A program made the translations under genes and the position numbers. Below the pieces are notes generated by a model, which saw only the letters and a list, made by a program, of their open reading frames with translations, was not told where the DNA came from and did not search any database. A stretch of DNA of 64,000 nucleotides from Proteobacteria bacterium ST_bin11 (lineage in GTDB: Bacteria; Pseudomonadota; Gammaproteobacteria; Methylococcales; Methylomonadaceae), in the NCBI GenBank assembly GCA_002083615.1, contig MSXO01000003.1, forward strand, positions 120,530 through 184,529, written 5' to 3'. Shown piece by piece: positions 1-9,930 of this stretch; position 1 is the stretch's first letter; every line of letters begins with the position of its first letter.

Positions 1-728
1 GCGAAACCGCCGAAATGGTAATCCACTAAAATTCGCCAGTCAGCGTGACTGGTCAGTCCTTGTTTATTCAGCACTTGCGCGACATCTTCGATTAGAAAGT
101 CGCCACCTTTCAGCGCCGCCACGCCGATAGCTCGGTTAGTAAGTGGCGAAGTAAGCAAGCCTGCCAACGTGGTGCCGGTGCCGCAGGCCACGACCAGCGT
201 GTCAAAACCAATTTCGATTTCATCTAGCAGTTCGGCAACGCCTTGCAATGCCAGGTCGGTAGCCCCGCCCTCCGGCAACCAGTATTGGCCTGCCTGAAGT
301 TCCGGCAAACTGTCGTAGTGTTGGCAATCACGCAATTGCCGGTAATCGCTACGTGACACAAAACGCAGCTCCATGCCCCAATCAAGCAGATCGTAGAGCG
401 TGGCATTTAGGTGCGCCGGTCTCTCACCGCGAATATAGCCTATGGTTTGCAGCCCTAAGGCTTTGCCGGTAAAAGCCAGGGCATGTAGATGATTGGAATA
501 CGCGCCGCCCATGCTGACGATGCTGTCGGCGCCATTGTGTAAGGCATGATTGAGGGTATATTTGAGCTTGCGCCATTTATTGCCGGAGATAATCGGATGC
601 AGCAAGTCGTCGCGCTTGATCCACAACTCCAACTGCCGGTCGGCTAATTCCCGATCACGAATTCTGGTCAGCGGCGCTGCAGCCAAACTGCGCTGCAAAG
701 CCAGCAGGCGCGGATGCAGATCGCTCAC
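1..728 (-). CDS. PLP-dependent D-cysteine desulfhydrase / ACC deaminase family protein (3' end beyond window)
   Basis: The reading frame starts at GTG 728 and stays open to base 1, so about 242 N-terminal codons are visible and the C-terminus is missing. The start overlaps the folP stop codon (GTGA), so it is translationally coupled to folP. The motif SGNKWRKLKY at residues 48-57 holds the expected PLP-binding lysine (K51), and GGAYSNH and a glycine-rich ACGTGTT segment fit fold-type II PLP enzymes of the ACC deaminase/D-cysteine desulfhydrase family. Such enzymes release ammonia and pyruvate (plus sulfide from D-cysteine). Which substrate is used cannot be told from this fragment. Confidence 0.85.
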   Translation of the reverse strand, partial: MSDLHPRLLALQRSLAAAPLTRIRDRELADRQLELWIKRDDLLHPIISGNKWRKLKYTLNHALHNGADSIVSMGGAYSNHLHALAFTGKALGLQTIGYIRGERPAHLNATLYDLLDWGMELRFVSRSDYRQLRDCQHYDSLPELQAGQYWLPEGGATDLALQGVAELLDEIEIGFDTLVVACGTGTTLAGLLTSPLTNRAIGVAALKGGDFLIEDVAQVLNKQGLTSHADWRILVDYHFGGF

Positions 729-1543
729 TGCGCCTGTTTGATGGCCCAAGCCACATCGGCGGCTTGACGATTGGCTTTGACATCGTGCACTCGAAACATC
801 TGCACACCCGCCATCACCCCTAACGCGGTGGTCACCGCTGTCGCTGTTAACAATTCGGCGGGTTCACTAACATTACAGATGCTGCCCATGAAACGCTTGC
901 GGCTAGTGCCCAGCAAGACCGAGTAACCTAAATCGACGAAACTGCGCAAATGGGCCAAAAGATCTATATTGTCTTGCTTACCCTTACCAAAACCAATACC
1001 CGGATCGATCGCGATATTTTCGGCCAACACCCCAGCAGCCAATGCTTCTGCAATGCGGAGCTGCAAAGCGGCAATCACATCGGCAACTACATTATTGTAA
1101 TGCGGCCGGTCCTGCATGGTTTTCGGTGTACCCTGCATATGCATCAGAATAATGGGTGCTTGGACGGCTGCGGCAAAACTTAACATATTGGGATCGCCTT
1201 GGCCGGCCGAGACGTCGTTGATGATAGTAGCACCCGCATTCAAGGCGGCGAAAGCAACCTGACTTGAGGTGGTATCTATGCTGATTTGAACCTGGGGGTA
1301 GCCTGCACGGATCGCGGTAATAACCGGTACTACCCGCCGAATCTGCTCGTCCGCGGCAACCGGATCGGAGCCCGGTCGAGTGGACTCACCGCCGACATCG
1401 ATAATATCGGCACCCTCAGCTATCATTTTTTCGGCTTGTGCTATCGCTGCAGCCATGCCGGTAAATTTTCCGCCATCGGAAAAACTATCGGGAGTGACAT
1501 TCAGTATCCCCATCAGTTGGGGACCGTTGACAGCATTGAACAT
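725..1543 (-). CDS. folP: Dihydropteroate synthase
   Basis: This 272-residue protein is a complete dihydropteroate synthase, joining p-aminobenzoate to the pterin diphosphate in cytosolic folate synthesis. The N-terminal signature MGILNVTPDSFSDGG (from residue 11) is diagnostic, followed by DVGGESTRPG, the SIDTT strand, NDVSAG, and the GTSRKRF loop that binds the pterin/sulfonamide region. Length is normal for the family (about 270-280). The start gives a slightly shorter N-terminus than the E. coli enzyme but keeps every motif. Its stop overlaps the start of the desulfhydrase downstream. In many gammaproteobacteria folP follows ftsH and precedes glmM; neither neighbour is here. Confidence 0.96.
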   Translation of the reverse strand: MFNAVNGPQLMGILNVTPDSFSDGGKFTGMAAAIAQAEKMIAEGADIIDVGGESTRPGSDPVAADEQIRRVVPVITAIRAGYPQVQISIDTTSSQVAFAALNAGATIINDVSAGQGDPNMLSFAAAVQAPIILMHMQGTPKTMQDRPHYNNVVADVIAALQLRIAEALAAGVLAENIAIDPGIGFGKGKQDNIDLLAHLRSFVDLGYSVLLGTSRKRFMGSICNVSEPAELLTATAVTTALGVMAGVQMFRVHDVKANRQAADVAWAIKQAQ

Positions 1544-1757
1544 ATTTGAAAACTCCTCGATAGCAACAAACGCATAGTTTACCGTTGTCGAGTCGTTTTT
1601 AGAATTTACCGGCGACCGTTTCCATTAGGCCTCCCACGGCACTAAGGCGTTCTTGCGTTTATCGGTAAACCAGCAAAACGCTCCAGCGCCGATCATCATC
1701 ACACTTGGCTGAGCCCCGGTCGCCCGAACTTAGCTGCAGGTTTGGTCTAGAACCGTT

Positions 1758-2330
1758 TCAATACACCCAGGGCAGCAGCCGCCACGTAGACTGGCAAAAA
1801 TCGGCATAAACGCTGCCAAACTCCGCCAGCAACATGCGTTCTTCTATTTCGATGCGTCGGCTAAACGCCCAAACTGTCGGCATCAGCAACAATGCCAACG
1901 CAATATAATCACCCATCGCCACCCCAACTGCGAACAAAGCTATCAACAGACCCGTATAGGCTGGGTGCCGCAACCAGCGATACGGTCCATCGTTTATCAG
2001 ACGATGTTCTTGCTGTATCGCCACGTTAGTCGTGAAAAACCGGCCCAATTTCGTCACCGCTGCGTAGCGAAGATACAGCCCTGCTCCAAACATCAACATG
2101 GCCAACGCTTGCCTGGGTAGATACTCAAGCTTGATCGGCGCCCACGCCAGATATTTAAATCCTAAGGCCAAACTCAGACCCATCAAAATACTGATCCACA
2201 ACACCCGCTGTGAGCGCTGTTCCGTATTCAGAACCGAACCGGCCTGCACAGCCGTGCGGCGCGCCAAAAAAATTTCCGCCGTTATCCAAACCAGACAAAG
2301 CAATAGCCACAAAATCCGTACCGATGTCAT
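1758..2330 (-). CDS. Isoprenylcysteine carboxyl methyltransferase (ICMT/PEMT)-like membrane protein
   Basis: A 190-residue integral membrane protein with about five hydrophobic segments. The C-terminal half has the family hallmark GPYRWLRHPAYTG followed by a long hydrophobic stretch and a RIEIEERML...FGSVYADF tail, which in ICMT/PEMT-type enzymes forms the S-adenosylmethionine pocket at the membrane surface. Bacterial members methylate small or lipid substrates that are mostly unknown, so the reaction here is not assigned. It is divergent from the ABC transporter operon that starts at 2377. The 214 bases between it and folP hold no gene I would defend. Confidence 0.75.
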   Translation of the reverse strand: MTSVRILWLLLCLVWITAEIFLARRTAVQAGSVLNTEQRSQRVLWISILMGLSLALGFKYLAWAPIKLEYLPRQALAMLMFGAGLYLRYAAVTKLGRFFTTNVAIQQEHRLINDGPYRWLRHPAYTGLLIALFAVGVAMGDYIALALLLMPTVWAFSRRIEIEERMLLAEFGSVYADFCQSTWRLLPWVY

Positions 2331-2376
2331 TGATCGCCCTCCGGCGAAGTCTTAGTGAAATGAGGGGTATGCCAGG

Positions 2377-3117
2377 ATGCCCGCGCCTCGTGTACCATAC
2401 CGCAATTTGCCGGCTGTTATGAACAAGATCATCGAACTGAAACAGGTTTATAAAGATTATCCGCAAGCCGGCATGCTGCAAACTGTGTTGCACGACATCA
2501 ATCTGGCGATTTATCCCGGCGAATTCGTTGCCATCGTTGGCCCTTCCGGCAATGGCAAATCCACTTTATTAAATTTGCTTACCGGCATCGATCATCCCAG
2601 TAAAGGCCAAGTTATCGTCAATGGTGCCGAGCTACAAACACTCAGTAATGAAAAACTGAGCATCTGGCGCGGTGCTAATGTCGGCATCGTGTTTCAGTTC
2701 TTCCAGTTGTTGCCAAGCTTAAATCTCTTACAAAACATTGTGCTGCCGATGGACTTTCTTGGCTTGTTAAGCAAACCTCAACGCCGCGACCGAGCCATGT
2801 ATTTGCTGGAATTAGTCGGTCTGGCCGATGTAGCAACGCGCTTACCCAGCCAGGTGTCCGGTGGCCAGCAACAACGGGCAGCGATAGCCCGCGCCCTAGC
2901 CAACGATCCGCCGCTGATCGTCGCCGACGAACCCACCGGCAATCTGGATGCGGCAACTGCCGATTCGGTATTCGATTTGTTCGCGCATCTGCGCGATCAA
3001 GGCAAAACCTTGGTGATGGTCACCCACAACGAATCCCTTGCCGACGCCGCCGGTCGGAAACTAGAGATACGTTCCGGGCGTATCCACATCGACAGCCAGT
3101 CCGCAGGCAGCGCTTGA
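2377..3117 (+). CDS. ABC transporter ATP-binding protein, LolD/MacB type
   Basis: ATPase of a MacB/LolD-class ABC system. Walker A is GPSGNGKST, the signature is [15 protein letters not shown], and Walker B reads [12 protein letters not shown]. This class drives FtsX-type permeases that act mechanically on lipoproteins or envelope substrates instead of importing solutes. Two starts are possible: ATG 2377 has GAGGGG nine bases upstream (246 aa); ATG 2419 gives the N-terminus usual for the family ([14 protein letters not shown], 232 aa) but lacks a good ribosome site. The stop overlaps the TTG start of the permease, so the two are coupled. Confidence 0.88.
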   Translation: MPAPRVPYRNLPAVMNKIIELKQVYKDYPQAGMLQTVLHDINLAIYPGEFVAIVGPSGNGKSTLLNLLTGIDHPSKGQVIVNGAELQTLSNEKLSIWRGANVGIVFQFFQLLPSLNLLQNIVLPMDFLGLLSKPQRRDRAMYLLELVGLADVATRLPSQVSGGQQQRAAIARALANDPPLIVADEPTGNLDAATADSVFDLFAHLRDQGKTLVMVTHNESLADAAGRKLEIRSGRIHIDSQSAGSA

Positions 3118-5525
3118 ATACGCTTTGGCATAAAGTCTGGGCCGACTTGTGGCTGACTAAAAGCCGCACCGCTTTGGCGATCGTCAGCATCGCGGTGGGC
3201 GTCTGTTGCGTCGGCACTTTATTCGGGATGATCGATTTGCTGCTGAGTAAAATGGATGCTGCGCACCAACAGTCGCAACCCTCACATATCAACCTGATCT
3301 TGCGTCAGGATGCCGACATGCGCTTGCTGGCGCAAATCAAGGCCCTGCCGGGCGTTGTCGGCGTGGATACCATGACCCCGCTAAGCGTGCATTTCCGGCA
3401 ACCCGGCGAGCTCGACTGGCGTCTGGGCACGTTGATCATCCGTCCCGACTATGAAAATCAACATTTCGACAAAACCGCGCTGCATTCAGGTAACTGGCCA
3501 AATGCCGACCGCATTGCCATCGAAAACCTCTCTGCCCTATCCAGCGGCATGCAAAGCGGCGACCTTGAATTTGAAACCCTCCAAGGCGTGCAGACCTGGC
3601 CTATCGGCGGTATCGTCCGTCACCCGTTTGTAAAGCCACCCAAATTCGGCGGCCAATTGCATTTTTTTGCAAGCACGGCCACCGCTGCCGCGTTTGGCAT
3701 TCCGGCGCACAGTTTCCGGCAATTATTGGTAAAAATCTCCGAACCATACAGCAGCGATAAAGCTCGCAGCGTTGCCGGTGAAATTCGTCAACTACTGACC
3801 GCGCAACATATCGGCATCAACGTTACCCTATTACAAGACCCTGAACAGCACTGGGGCCGGCCATTTCTAGCGGGGATTAATGGCGTCTTGCAAATCATGG
3901 CCTTGGTCTCGCTGGGCCTAGCCAGCGTTTTGATTTTAAATACTGTCTCGGCGCATATTACCCAGCAGACCGACCAGATTGGCGTGATGAAAGCACTGGG
4001 TGCCAGAACTAACACCATCGCCAAATTGTATTTGCTGGAAATTCTGTTGCTGGCTTTACTGGCGATAGTCTTGGCCACGCCCCCTGCTCTAACCGGAGCC
4101 TATTTTAGCGCTTGCCGGCTGTTGGCTTTGTTCAATATCGACTGCGGCGCGTATATGGTGTCCGTGCCCAGCTTAGTTTACATGGTGCTGGGCGGTCTGT
4201 TGGCACCTCTGCTGGCGGCCTTACTGCCGATTCTGCGCGGTGCGGCGCTAACGGTACGATTGGCAATCGCCAGTTATGGGGTGGGCGCGGATTTTGGTTA
4301 TAACCGTTTTGATGTTTGCATAGAAAAATTCGGCGCGCGTTTTCTCCCCACGTTATCTGCTGCGGCGCTTGGCAATTTGTTCCGGCGAAAAGCCAGGTTG
4401 GTACTAACGCAAAGCGTCTTAATCATTGCCGGCGTGATGTTTTTAGCCTTGACCAGTTTAATCGCTTCGCTGAACACCACGCTAGACCAGGAAATGGCCC
4501 GCAGTCGTTACGCAGTGCGGCTGGGTTTTAGCATTGACCAATCCGAGCAAAAAGTGCGCGAGATCACTGCCGCAGTTGGCGGCACGCAACACCTGGAATT
4601 TTGGCAACGCGCCAGCATGCACATTGCCAAAGACGGTCAAACCTTGCAGCAAAAAGGCAGCCTGGGTTTGCAAATGTTAGCCTTGCCCAAAGACGCAAAC
4701 CTATATCAACCGCTGATCGAATCCGGGCGTTGGTTGCAAGCTAGCGACGCCAATCAGCGCGTATTGGTGCTCAGCGCCGATACCGCCGCGCTAAACGGTA
4801 TTCAAGCCGGCGATATACTCGACGTGGGGCTGGCTAACGGCCAAGAAAAATGGCAAGTGATCGGCATCTATCGCTGGTTGGCCGGGAGTAGTTATGCGGT
4901 GGAACCGGTCTACGCGCCGTTGGACACATTGCGGCAGATTAGCAAACGCCAGGATTTGGCCTCGTTCGCCTTGCTGGATGCGCCGATCGCCGACCTGCCT
5001 CAAGAAGCCGAGTATCTGCGCCGTTTGCAGCGGGGCTTTCAAGATCAAGGCGTGCAATTGGATGTCTATACAACCCTCGCCAAGCTAGAGCAACGCCAGT
5101 TTGCTCGCAATCAGTTCAAACCGGTGCTCAACACCTTGCTGGGTCTAGCCTGCATGATTGCGGCAGTCGGTGGCATCGGCTTATCCGGCACTTTGGCCAT
5201 CAGTGTATTGCAACGGATTCGGGAAATCGGCGTGCTGCGCGCCATCGGCGCCCCTTCAAAAGTAGTATTCCGCATGTTTTTAATGGAAGGCCTATTGCAC
5301 GGCGGCCTGGCCTGGCTCATCAGCATTCCGCTGGCTTATGTTTGCGCCGAGCCGCTAGCGAAACAACTGGGCCGGACTATGCTTGGCATACAGCTGGATT
5401 TTAGCTTCGACTTATGGGCTATCCTGTATTGGCTGCTGATTGTGTTAAGCGTGGCCTGGTTGGCAGCTTTCTGGCCCGCGCGCAGAGCAACTCGCCTCAC
5501 TATCAGGGAGTGTTTAGGGCATTGA
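3114..5525 (+). CDS. ABC transporter permease, FtsX family (two permease domains)
   Basis: An 803-residue inner-membrane permease with a TTG start that overlaps the ATPase stop (TTGA). An N-terminal membrane segment (about residues 15-40) is followed by a periplasmic region, then a first FtsX block (about 255-380) containing QTDQIGVMKALGA, a second membrane segment near 430, another periplasmic region, and a second FtsX block (about 670-800) containing RIREIGVLRAIGAP. These are the coupling motifs that meet the ATPase. The double-FtsX layout matches transporters for lipoproteins, lysophospholipids or peptides rather than MacB, which has one. Substrate unknown. The next gene, a sensor kinase, starts 47 bases later in the same direction. 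Confidence 0.87.
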   Translation: MNTLWHKVWADLWLTKSRTALAIVSIAVGVCCVGTLFGMIDLLLSKMDAAHQQSQPSHINLILRQDADMRLLAQIKALPGVVGVDTMTPLSVHFRQPGELDWRLGTLIIRPDYENQHFDKTALHSGNWPNADRIAIENLSALSSGMQSGDLEFETLQGVQTWPIGGIVRHPFVKPPKFGGQLHFFASTATAAAFGIPAHSFRQLLVKISEPYSSDKARSVAGEIRQLLTAQHIGINVTLLQDPEQHWGRPFLAGINGVLQIMALVSLGLASVLILNTVSAHITQQTDQIGVMKALGARTNTIAKLYLLEILLLALLAIVLATPPALTGAYFSACRLLALFNIDCGAYMVSVPSLVYMVLGGLLAPLLAALLPILRGAALTVRLAIASYGVGADFGYNRFDVCIEKFGARFLPTLSAAALGNLFRRKARLVLTQSVLIIAGVMFLALTSLIASLNTTLDQEMARSRYAVRLGFSIDQSEQKVREITAAVGGTQHLEFWQRASMHIAKDGQTLQQKGSLGLQMLALPKDANLYQPLIESGRWLQASDANQRVLVLSADTAALNGIQAGDILDVGLANGQEKWQVIGIYRWLAGSSYAVEPVYAPLDTLRQISKRQDLASFALLDAPIADLPQEAEYLRRLQRGFQDQGVQLDVYTTLAKLEQRQFARNQFKPVLNTLLGLACMIAAVGGIGLSGTLAISVLQRIREIGVLRAIGAPSKVVFRMFLMEGLLHGGLAWLISIPLAYVCAEPLAKQLGRTMLGIQLDFSFDLWAILYWLLIVLSVAWLAAFWPARRATRLTIRECLGH

Positions 5526-5572
5526 GCCAGGTTTGTATCGGGTTTAGGAAATTGCGCGGCAACCACTAACTA

Positions 5573-7759
5573 ATGAATAAAAACGCTTTGATTAACCCAA
5601 GCAAATTACTTCTGCTGAGTTGTTGGCTACTGGCTAGCTTTGCGGTTCTGGCCGATACGCCGGTGCGCATCGGTGTGTTGGCCTATCGGCCTAAAGCGCA
5701 AACCCAGGAACAATGGCAAGCGCTAACTAGAGTCTTGCACCAAGCCATCCCGGAGCGCGAATTCATCATCGAGGCCTTGAACTACGAAGAACTCGAAGCC
5801 AGCGTCGATGGCGGCCAATTGGACTTTGTCCTGACCAATCCTGGTCACTACGTGCATATAAGCTATCAACACGGCTTTTCGGCACCGTTAGCCACCTTAG
5901 TAAGGCGCGAGGACGACCGCACCCAAGACCTGTTCGGCGGCGTGATCTTCGCGCTCGCCGAACGCGATGATCTCGGCGGACTCCGTGACTTACGCGGCAA
6001 AATAATCGCGCTGACCAGTCGAGACTCCCTAGGCGGCTTCCAAATGCAAGCTTACGAATCCGCCCAAGTCGGAATAGACCTAACTCAGAACTCGCAATTG
6101 TTAATCACGGGTATGCCGCACGACGCAGTGCTGGATGCGGTATTCTCCCGTCGCGCAGACATAGGTTTTATCCGAACCGGCGTCCTGGAGGATTTGGCCA
6201 AGAAAGGCAAACTCGACCTACAGCGAATCAAAATCTTAAACCCGCAACCATCGACCGATTTCGAACTGCTCTCCACTCGTCTATATCCAGAGTGGCCGTT
6301 TTTAGCAATGCCGAGCGTCAACCGCGAGCTAGCCAAAAAAGTCGCCGGCAATTTGCTGCTGATGAGCCCAGGGCAAATCCCTGGAATAGACGGATTTACC
6401 ATACCTGCTGATTACAATTCGGTAGAACAATTGCTGCGTACTCTTCGCATCAAGCCCTTTGAGGCCGCGCCTCAATTCACGCTAAAGGACATCTGGCAGC
6501 GCTACCCTACCCCCTTGCTGACCCTCAGCGCCGGTGTGTTGTTAGTGGTTTTACTGAGTTTGAGTTTAATCTCAATGAATCGCTATCTGGCGGCAGAGCG
6601 GCGACGAGTTCATGACCAAAACATTCGACTGGCGGACAGTGAATATCGCTGGAAATTTGCGCTGGAAGGCGCCGATGAGGGGGTATGGGATTGGGACATC
6701 ATCAGCGGCGAAGTATTTTTCTCGCCGCGTTGGAAATCGATGATAGGTTATCAGCCCGAAGAATTTGCCGATAACTTTGAGGCCTGGCGCACCAGTCTGC
6801 ATCCGGACGACACTGATCGAGTACTGAAGGCCCTGAGTGACTACTTTGAGGGCAAGGATAAATTGTATTGGGTGGAGTTTCGGATGCGCTGCAAGGATGG
6901 CCGCCATAAGTGGATACTCGCCAAGGGCATGGTTGTGGCCCACACCCCGGAAGGCAAACCGCAACGTATGCTGGGGACGCATGTCGATATTGATAAGCAT
7001 AAAAAGATCGAGCAGGAATTGCTGCAAAGCCATGACGCGTTGTCGCGTTCCAATGTCGATCTGGAGCAATTTGCTTACAGTGTGTCCCACGACATGCGCC
7101 AGCCGTTGCGCATGGTATCCGGCCATTTGCAATTTTTGGAACGCAATCTTGGCGAAACGTTAGATGACGATGCGCGGCAAAACCTGAATTTTGCGCTGGC
7201 AGGTGCCAAACGCATGGATGCGATGATCGTCTCGCTACTGGAGTATTCGCGCGTTGGTCGCAAGACTCAACAAAAATCCTGGGTTGCTACCGATGCGGTC
7301 CGCGATGAAGTGTTGCAATTCGTTTCACCCATGGCCGAACAGTCCCAAGCCGAGATCTTATATGAAGGAGAGTGGCCCATCCTTTATGCCAGCCGCGACG
7401 AACTGAGCCGCTTACTGCAAAACCTGTTGGTCAACGCCTTGCACTATCGTCAACAACACCAGGCTCCCCTGATAAAAATTAGCTCAGAAGTCAGCGACGG
7501 CTTTTGGCGGCTGAGGGTACACGACAACGGCATCGGTATAGACCCTGAACAATTTGATCGGCTGTTTCAGTTCTTCAGCCGCTTGCAAGCACGTAACCGT
7601 TTCGAGGGCACCGGTATGGGACTGGCTTTGTGCCGGCGCATTATCGAACACCACAATGGCAAAATTTGGGTGGATTCAGCGGGCGAAGGCCTTGGTTCCT
7701 GCTTTAGTTTTGAAATACCCTTGGGTGACACACCCGCTACCGATGGCCAACCGACATGA
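5573..7759 (+). CDS. Hybrid sensor histidine kinase with PhnD-like periplasmic binding domain and PAS domain
   Basis: A 728-residue membrane sensor kinase. Residues 1-27 form a signal sequence ending near LADT; residues about 30-290 resemble the PhnD/phosphonate-binding family (VRIGVLAYRPK, FVLTNPGHY, GFIRTGVLEDL). A membrane helix lies at about 313-335, a PAS domain at about 350-470, the HisKA helix with phospho-acceptor H506 (SVSHDMRQPLR), and a HATPase_c domain with DNGIGID and GTGMGLALCRRII. The kinase core is of the phytochrome-like class usually paired with Rcp1-type single-domain regulators, and one is encoded two genes downstream. The ligand is unknown; PhnD-type folds bind phosphonates, phosphite and other oxyanions. 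The stop overlaps the next start (ATGA). Confidence 0.9.
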   Translation: MNKNALINPSKLLLLSCWLLASFAVLADTPVRIGVLAYRPKAQTQEQWQALTRVLHQAIPEREFIIEALNYEELEASVDGGQLDFVLTNPGHYVHISYQHGFSAPLATLVRREDDRTQDLFGGVIFALAERDDLGGLRDLRGKIIALTSRDSLGGFQMQAYESAQVGIDLTQNSQLLITGMPHDAVLDAVFSRRADIGFIRTGVLEDLAKKGKLDLQRIKILNPQPSTDFELLSTRLYPEWPFLAMPSVNRELAKKVAGNLLLMSPGQIPGIDGFTIPADYNSVEQLLRTLRIKPFEAAPQFTLKDIWQRYPTPLLTLSAGVLLVVLLSLSLISMNRYLAAERRRVHDQNIRLADSEYRWKFALEGADEGVWDWDIISGEVFFSPRWKSMIGYQPEEFADNFEAWRTSLHPDDTDRVLKALSDYFEGKDKLYWVEFRMRCKDGRHKWILAKGMVVAHTPEGKPQRMLGTHVDIDKHKKIEQELLQSHDALSRSNVDLEQFAYSVSHDMRQPLRMVSGHLQFLERNLGETLDDDARQNLNFALAGAKRMDAMIVSLLEYSRVGRKTQQKSWVATDAVRDEVLQFVSPMAEQSQAEILYEGEWPILYASRDELSRLLQNLLVNALHYRQQHQAPLIKISSEVSDGFWRLRVHDNGIGIDPEQFDRLFQFFSRLQARNRFEGTGMGLALCRRIIEHHNGKIWVDSAGEGLGSCFSFEIPLGDTPATDGQPT

Positions 7760-9930
7760 ATAACAAGTCGCCGCAGCCAAGCTTGGCCGAACTGAGAAAG
7801 CCGCGATATTGCAGCCACTGGCTAACCGCTACGGTACTGTCTGTTACATTGCTAGCAAGCTACCAGGCTTGGCGGCTGGCGGTTCAGGACTTGGCAAACG
7901 AACGCCAGCTATATTTCGATTTCCGCGTTCGGCAACTGGTGCAAAGTATTGAGCAACGACTAGTCGCTTACGAGCAAATGTTATATGGTGCAAGGGGCTT
8001 ATTTGCTGCATCCGGACTGGTTGAACGCGGAGAATATCGAGAATATGTCTCCGCCCTCAACCTCGATCAACGATTTCCCGGCATCCAGGGCGTCGGCTTT
8101 TCCTTGTGGATTCCTAAAACCGACAAAGACCGGCATGTGGCCGAGATAAGACGCGAAGGCTTCCCCGATTACGACATCCATCCTAGCGGCGAGCGGGAGT
8201 TTTACACATCGATTATTTATCTGGAACCGTTTACCGGACGCAATCTGCGCGCGTTCAGCTACGACATGTTCTCAGAGCAAATCCGCAACCGCGCCATGAC
8301 CTACGCCCGCGACAACAATAGCCTGGGCATCAGCGGCAAAGTCACCTTACTGCAGGAAACTGCACAAGACGTACAAGCCGGTTTCCTCATGTATTTGCCG
8401 GTATATAGAAAAAACCTCCCGATCGACACAGTGGCGGAACGTCAGGCCAATCTATTGGGTTGGGTTTATGCGCCCTTCCGTACCAAAGACTTAATGAACG
8501 GCATCGGCGGCGAACGAGAAAGCGAGATTGGCTTGGAAATATTCGATACCGAAACGGTCAATGAAGAAAACCGCATGTACGGTTTGGCACCAGCGGCAAC
8601 AAGCCACCCATTACTGACTGCCAAACAACAAATCGTGCTGGCCTGCCATCCGTGGACGTTGTTAATTCACGCCGAACCGAATTTTCAGGCACGTGTCGAT
8701 CAAGACAAGCCACTCATTATCGCCGGCAGCGGCGTCAGCCTCAGTCTGCTCTTGAGTTTGTTAACCTGGCAATTGCTAAATAGCCGCAGCCGAGCGATGG
8801 CTCTGGCGCATAACATGACCGCCGAATTGCGCGAAAGTGAAAGCCGATTCCGAAGCATGGCGAACTCGGCCCCGGCACTGATCTGGCTATCAGGCATCAA
8901 TATGCTGTGTTATTGGTTCAACAAAGTGTGGTTGGACTTCACCGGGCGCAGCATCGAGCAAGAACTCGGTAACGGTTGGTTAGAAGCGGTGCATCCAGAT
9001 GACGTGGACTTTTGTCTGGCGCACTACACACAAAATTTTGCGAATCGGCGGCCATTCAGCATGGAGTACCGCCTAAGACGCCATGATGGCGAGTACCGCT
9101 GGTTACTGGATAACGGCATACCTCGTTACGATGACAATGGCGGATTCGTTGGCTATATAGGCTCATGCATCGATGTTACCGAGCACCGGCAAGTGCGTAT
9201 CGATCTGCAACGCAGTAACGCAGACCTGAGCCGATTCGCGGAGATTTCCGCGCACCATCTGATGGAACCAACACGGCGTTTTAGTAACTTTACCCAGCGT
9301 TTGCGCAATACCTTGAACGCTTATCCGGAAGTCATCAACAATCGAGAGGTCAATGCCAGCCTCGGTTACCTGGATCAAGACGCCCAGCGCTTACTCAGTC
9401 TGGTCCGCGACATTCAGCGTTACGTGACTGCCGACCAGGCTCGCGAAAAAATAGCTTATGTCTGCGCCGAATCCGCTGTCAGGGAGGCCATAGAAGGGTT
9501 AGCCGACAAGATCGCTGTGGTCGGCGCGAAGATTAGTGTCGACCGCTTACCGCATGCTTATATCGACCTTCCCCGCTTGATCGAGCTATTTAGCCTACTT
9601 CTGGACAATACCTTGAGTCACGGTCGTCCGGCCAATCCTGAGCTGGCTTTACAAATCGAGATTGGCGGCATATCAGAGCTGGACGTAAGCCGGTATTATG
9701 TGCGCGACAACGGCAAGGGGATCGACGAGGACTACCAGCAAAGAGTGTTCGAGATTTTCGAGCGCCTAAACTATCGCGACCATCAGGCCGGCACCGGGAT
9801 CGGTCTGTCGATTGCCCGCCGGATTGTGACGAGTTGCCGCGGCAAGATTTGGATTGAAAGTGCCGGGCATAAAGGCACTACCGTGGTTTTTGAGCTACCC
9901 AATATCGAAGGAAATAAGCATGCCGGATAA
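7756..9930 (+). CDS. CHASE-domain sensor histidine kinase with PAS domain
   Basis: A 724-residue kinase with a membrane helix at about 22-41, an extracytoplasmic CHASE-like domain (about 75-250: YGARGLFAASG, FPGIQGVGFS), a second membrane helix at about 318-342, a PAS domain (about 365-480), a dimerisation helix whose candidate phospho-acceptor is H500 or H501 (SAHHLMEPTR, a divergent version of the usual SHDLQEP), and a HATPase_c domain with RDNGKGID and GTGIGLSIARRI. CHASE domains bind small extracellular ligands. It overlaps the preceding kinase by four bases and the following regulator by eleven, so the three are almost certainly co-translated. Confidence 0.9.
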   Translation: MNNKSPQPSLAELRKPRYCSHWLTATVLSVTLLASYQAWRLAVQDLANERQLYFDFRVRQLVQSIEQRLVAYEQMLYGARGLFAASGLVERGEYREYVSALNLDQRFPGIQGVGFSLWIPKTDKDRHVAEIRREGFPDYDIHPSGEREFYTSIIYLEPFTGRNLRAFSYDMFSEQIRNRAMTYARDNNSLGISGKVTLLQETAQDVQAGFLMYLPVYRKNLPIDTVAERQANLLGWVYAPFRTKDLMNGIGGERESEIGLEIFDTETVNEENRMYGLAPAATSHPLLTAKQQIVLACHPWTLLIHAEPNFQARVDQDKPLIIAGSGVSLSLLLSLLTWQLLNSRSRAMALAHNMTAELRESESRFRSMANSAPALIWLSGINMLCYWFNKVWLDFTGRSIEQELGNGWLEAVHPDDVDFCLAHYTQNFANRRPFSMEYRLRRHDGEYRWLLDNGIPRYDDNGGFVGYIGSCIDVTEHRQVRIDLQRSNADLSRFAEISAHHLMEPTRRFSNFTQRLRNTLNAYPEVINNREVNASLGYLDQDAQRLLSLVRDIQRYVTADQAREKIAYVCAESAVREAIEGLADKIAVVGAKISVDRLPHAYIDLPRLIELFSLLLDNTLSHGRPANPELALQIEIGGISELDVSRYYVRDNGKGIDEDYQQRVFEIFERLNYRDHQAGTGIGLSIARRIVTSCRGKIWIESAGHKGTTVVFELPNIEGNKHAG

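Noticed and set aside
1626..1728. Short minus-strand frame ending in a small hydrophobic and basic peptide (TDKRKNALVPWEA tail)
   Set aside because: Only about 25-34 codons with no ribosome site; might be a gene remnant, too weak to list.
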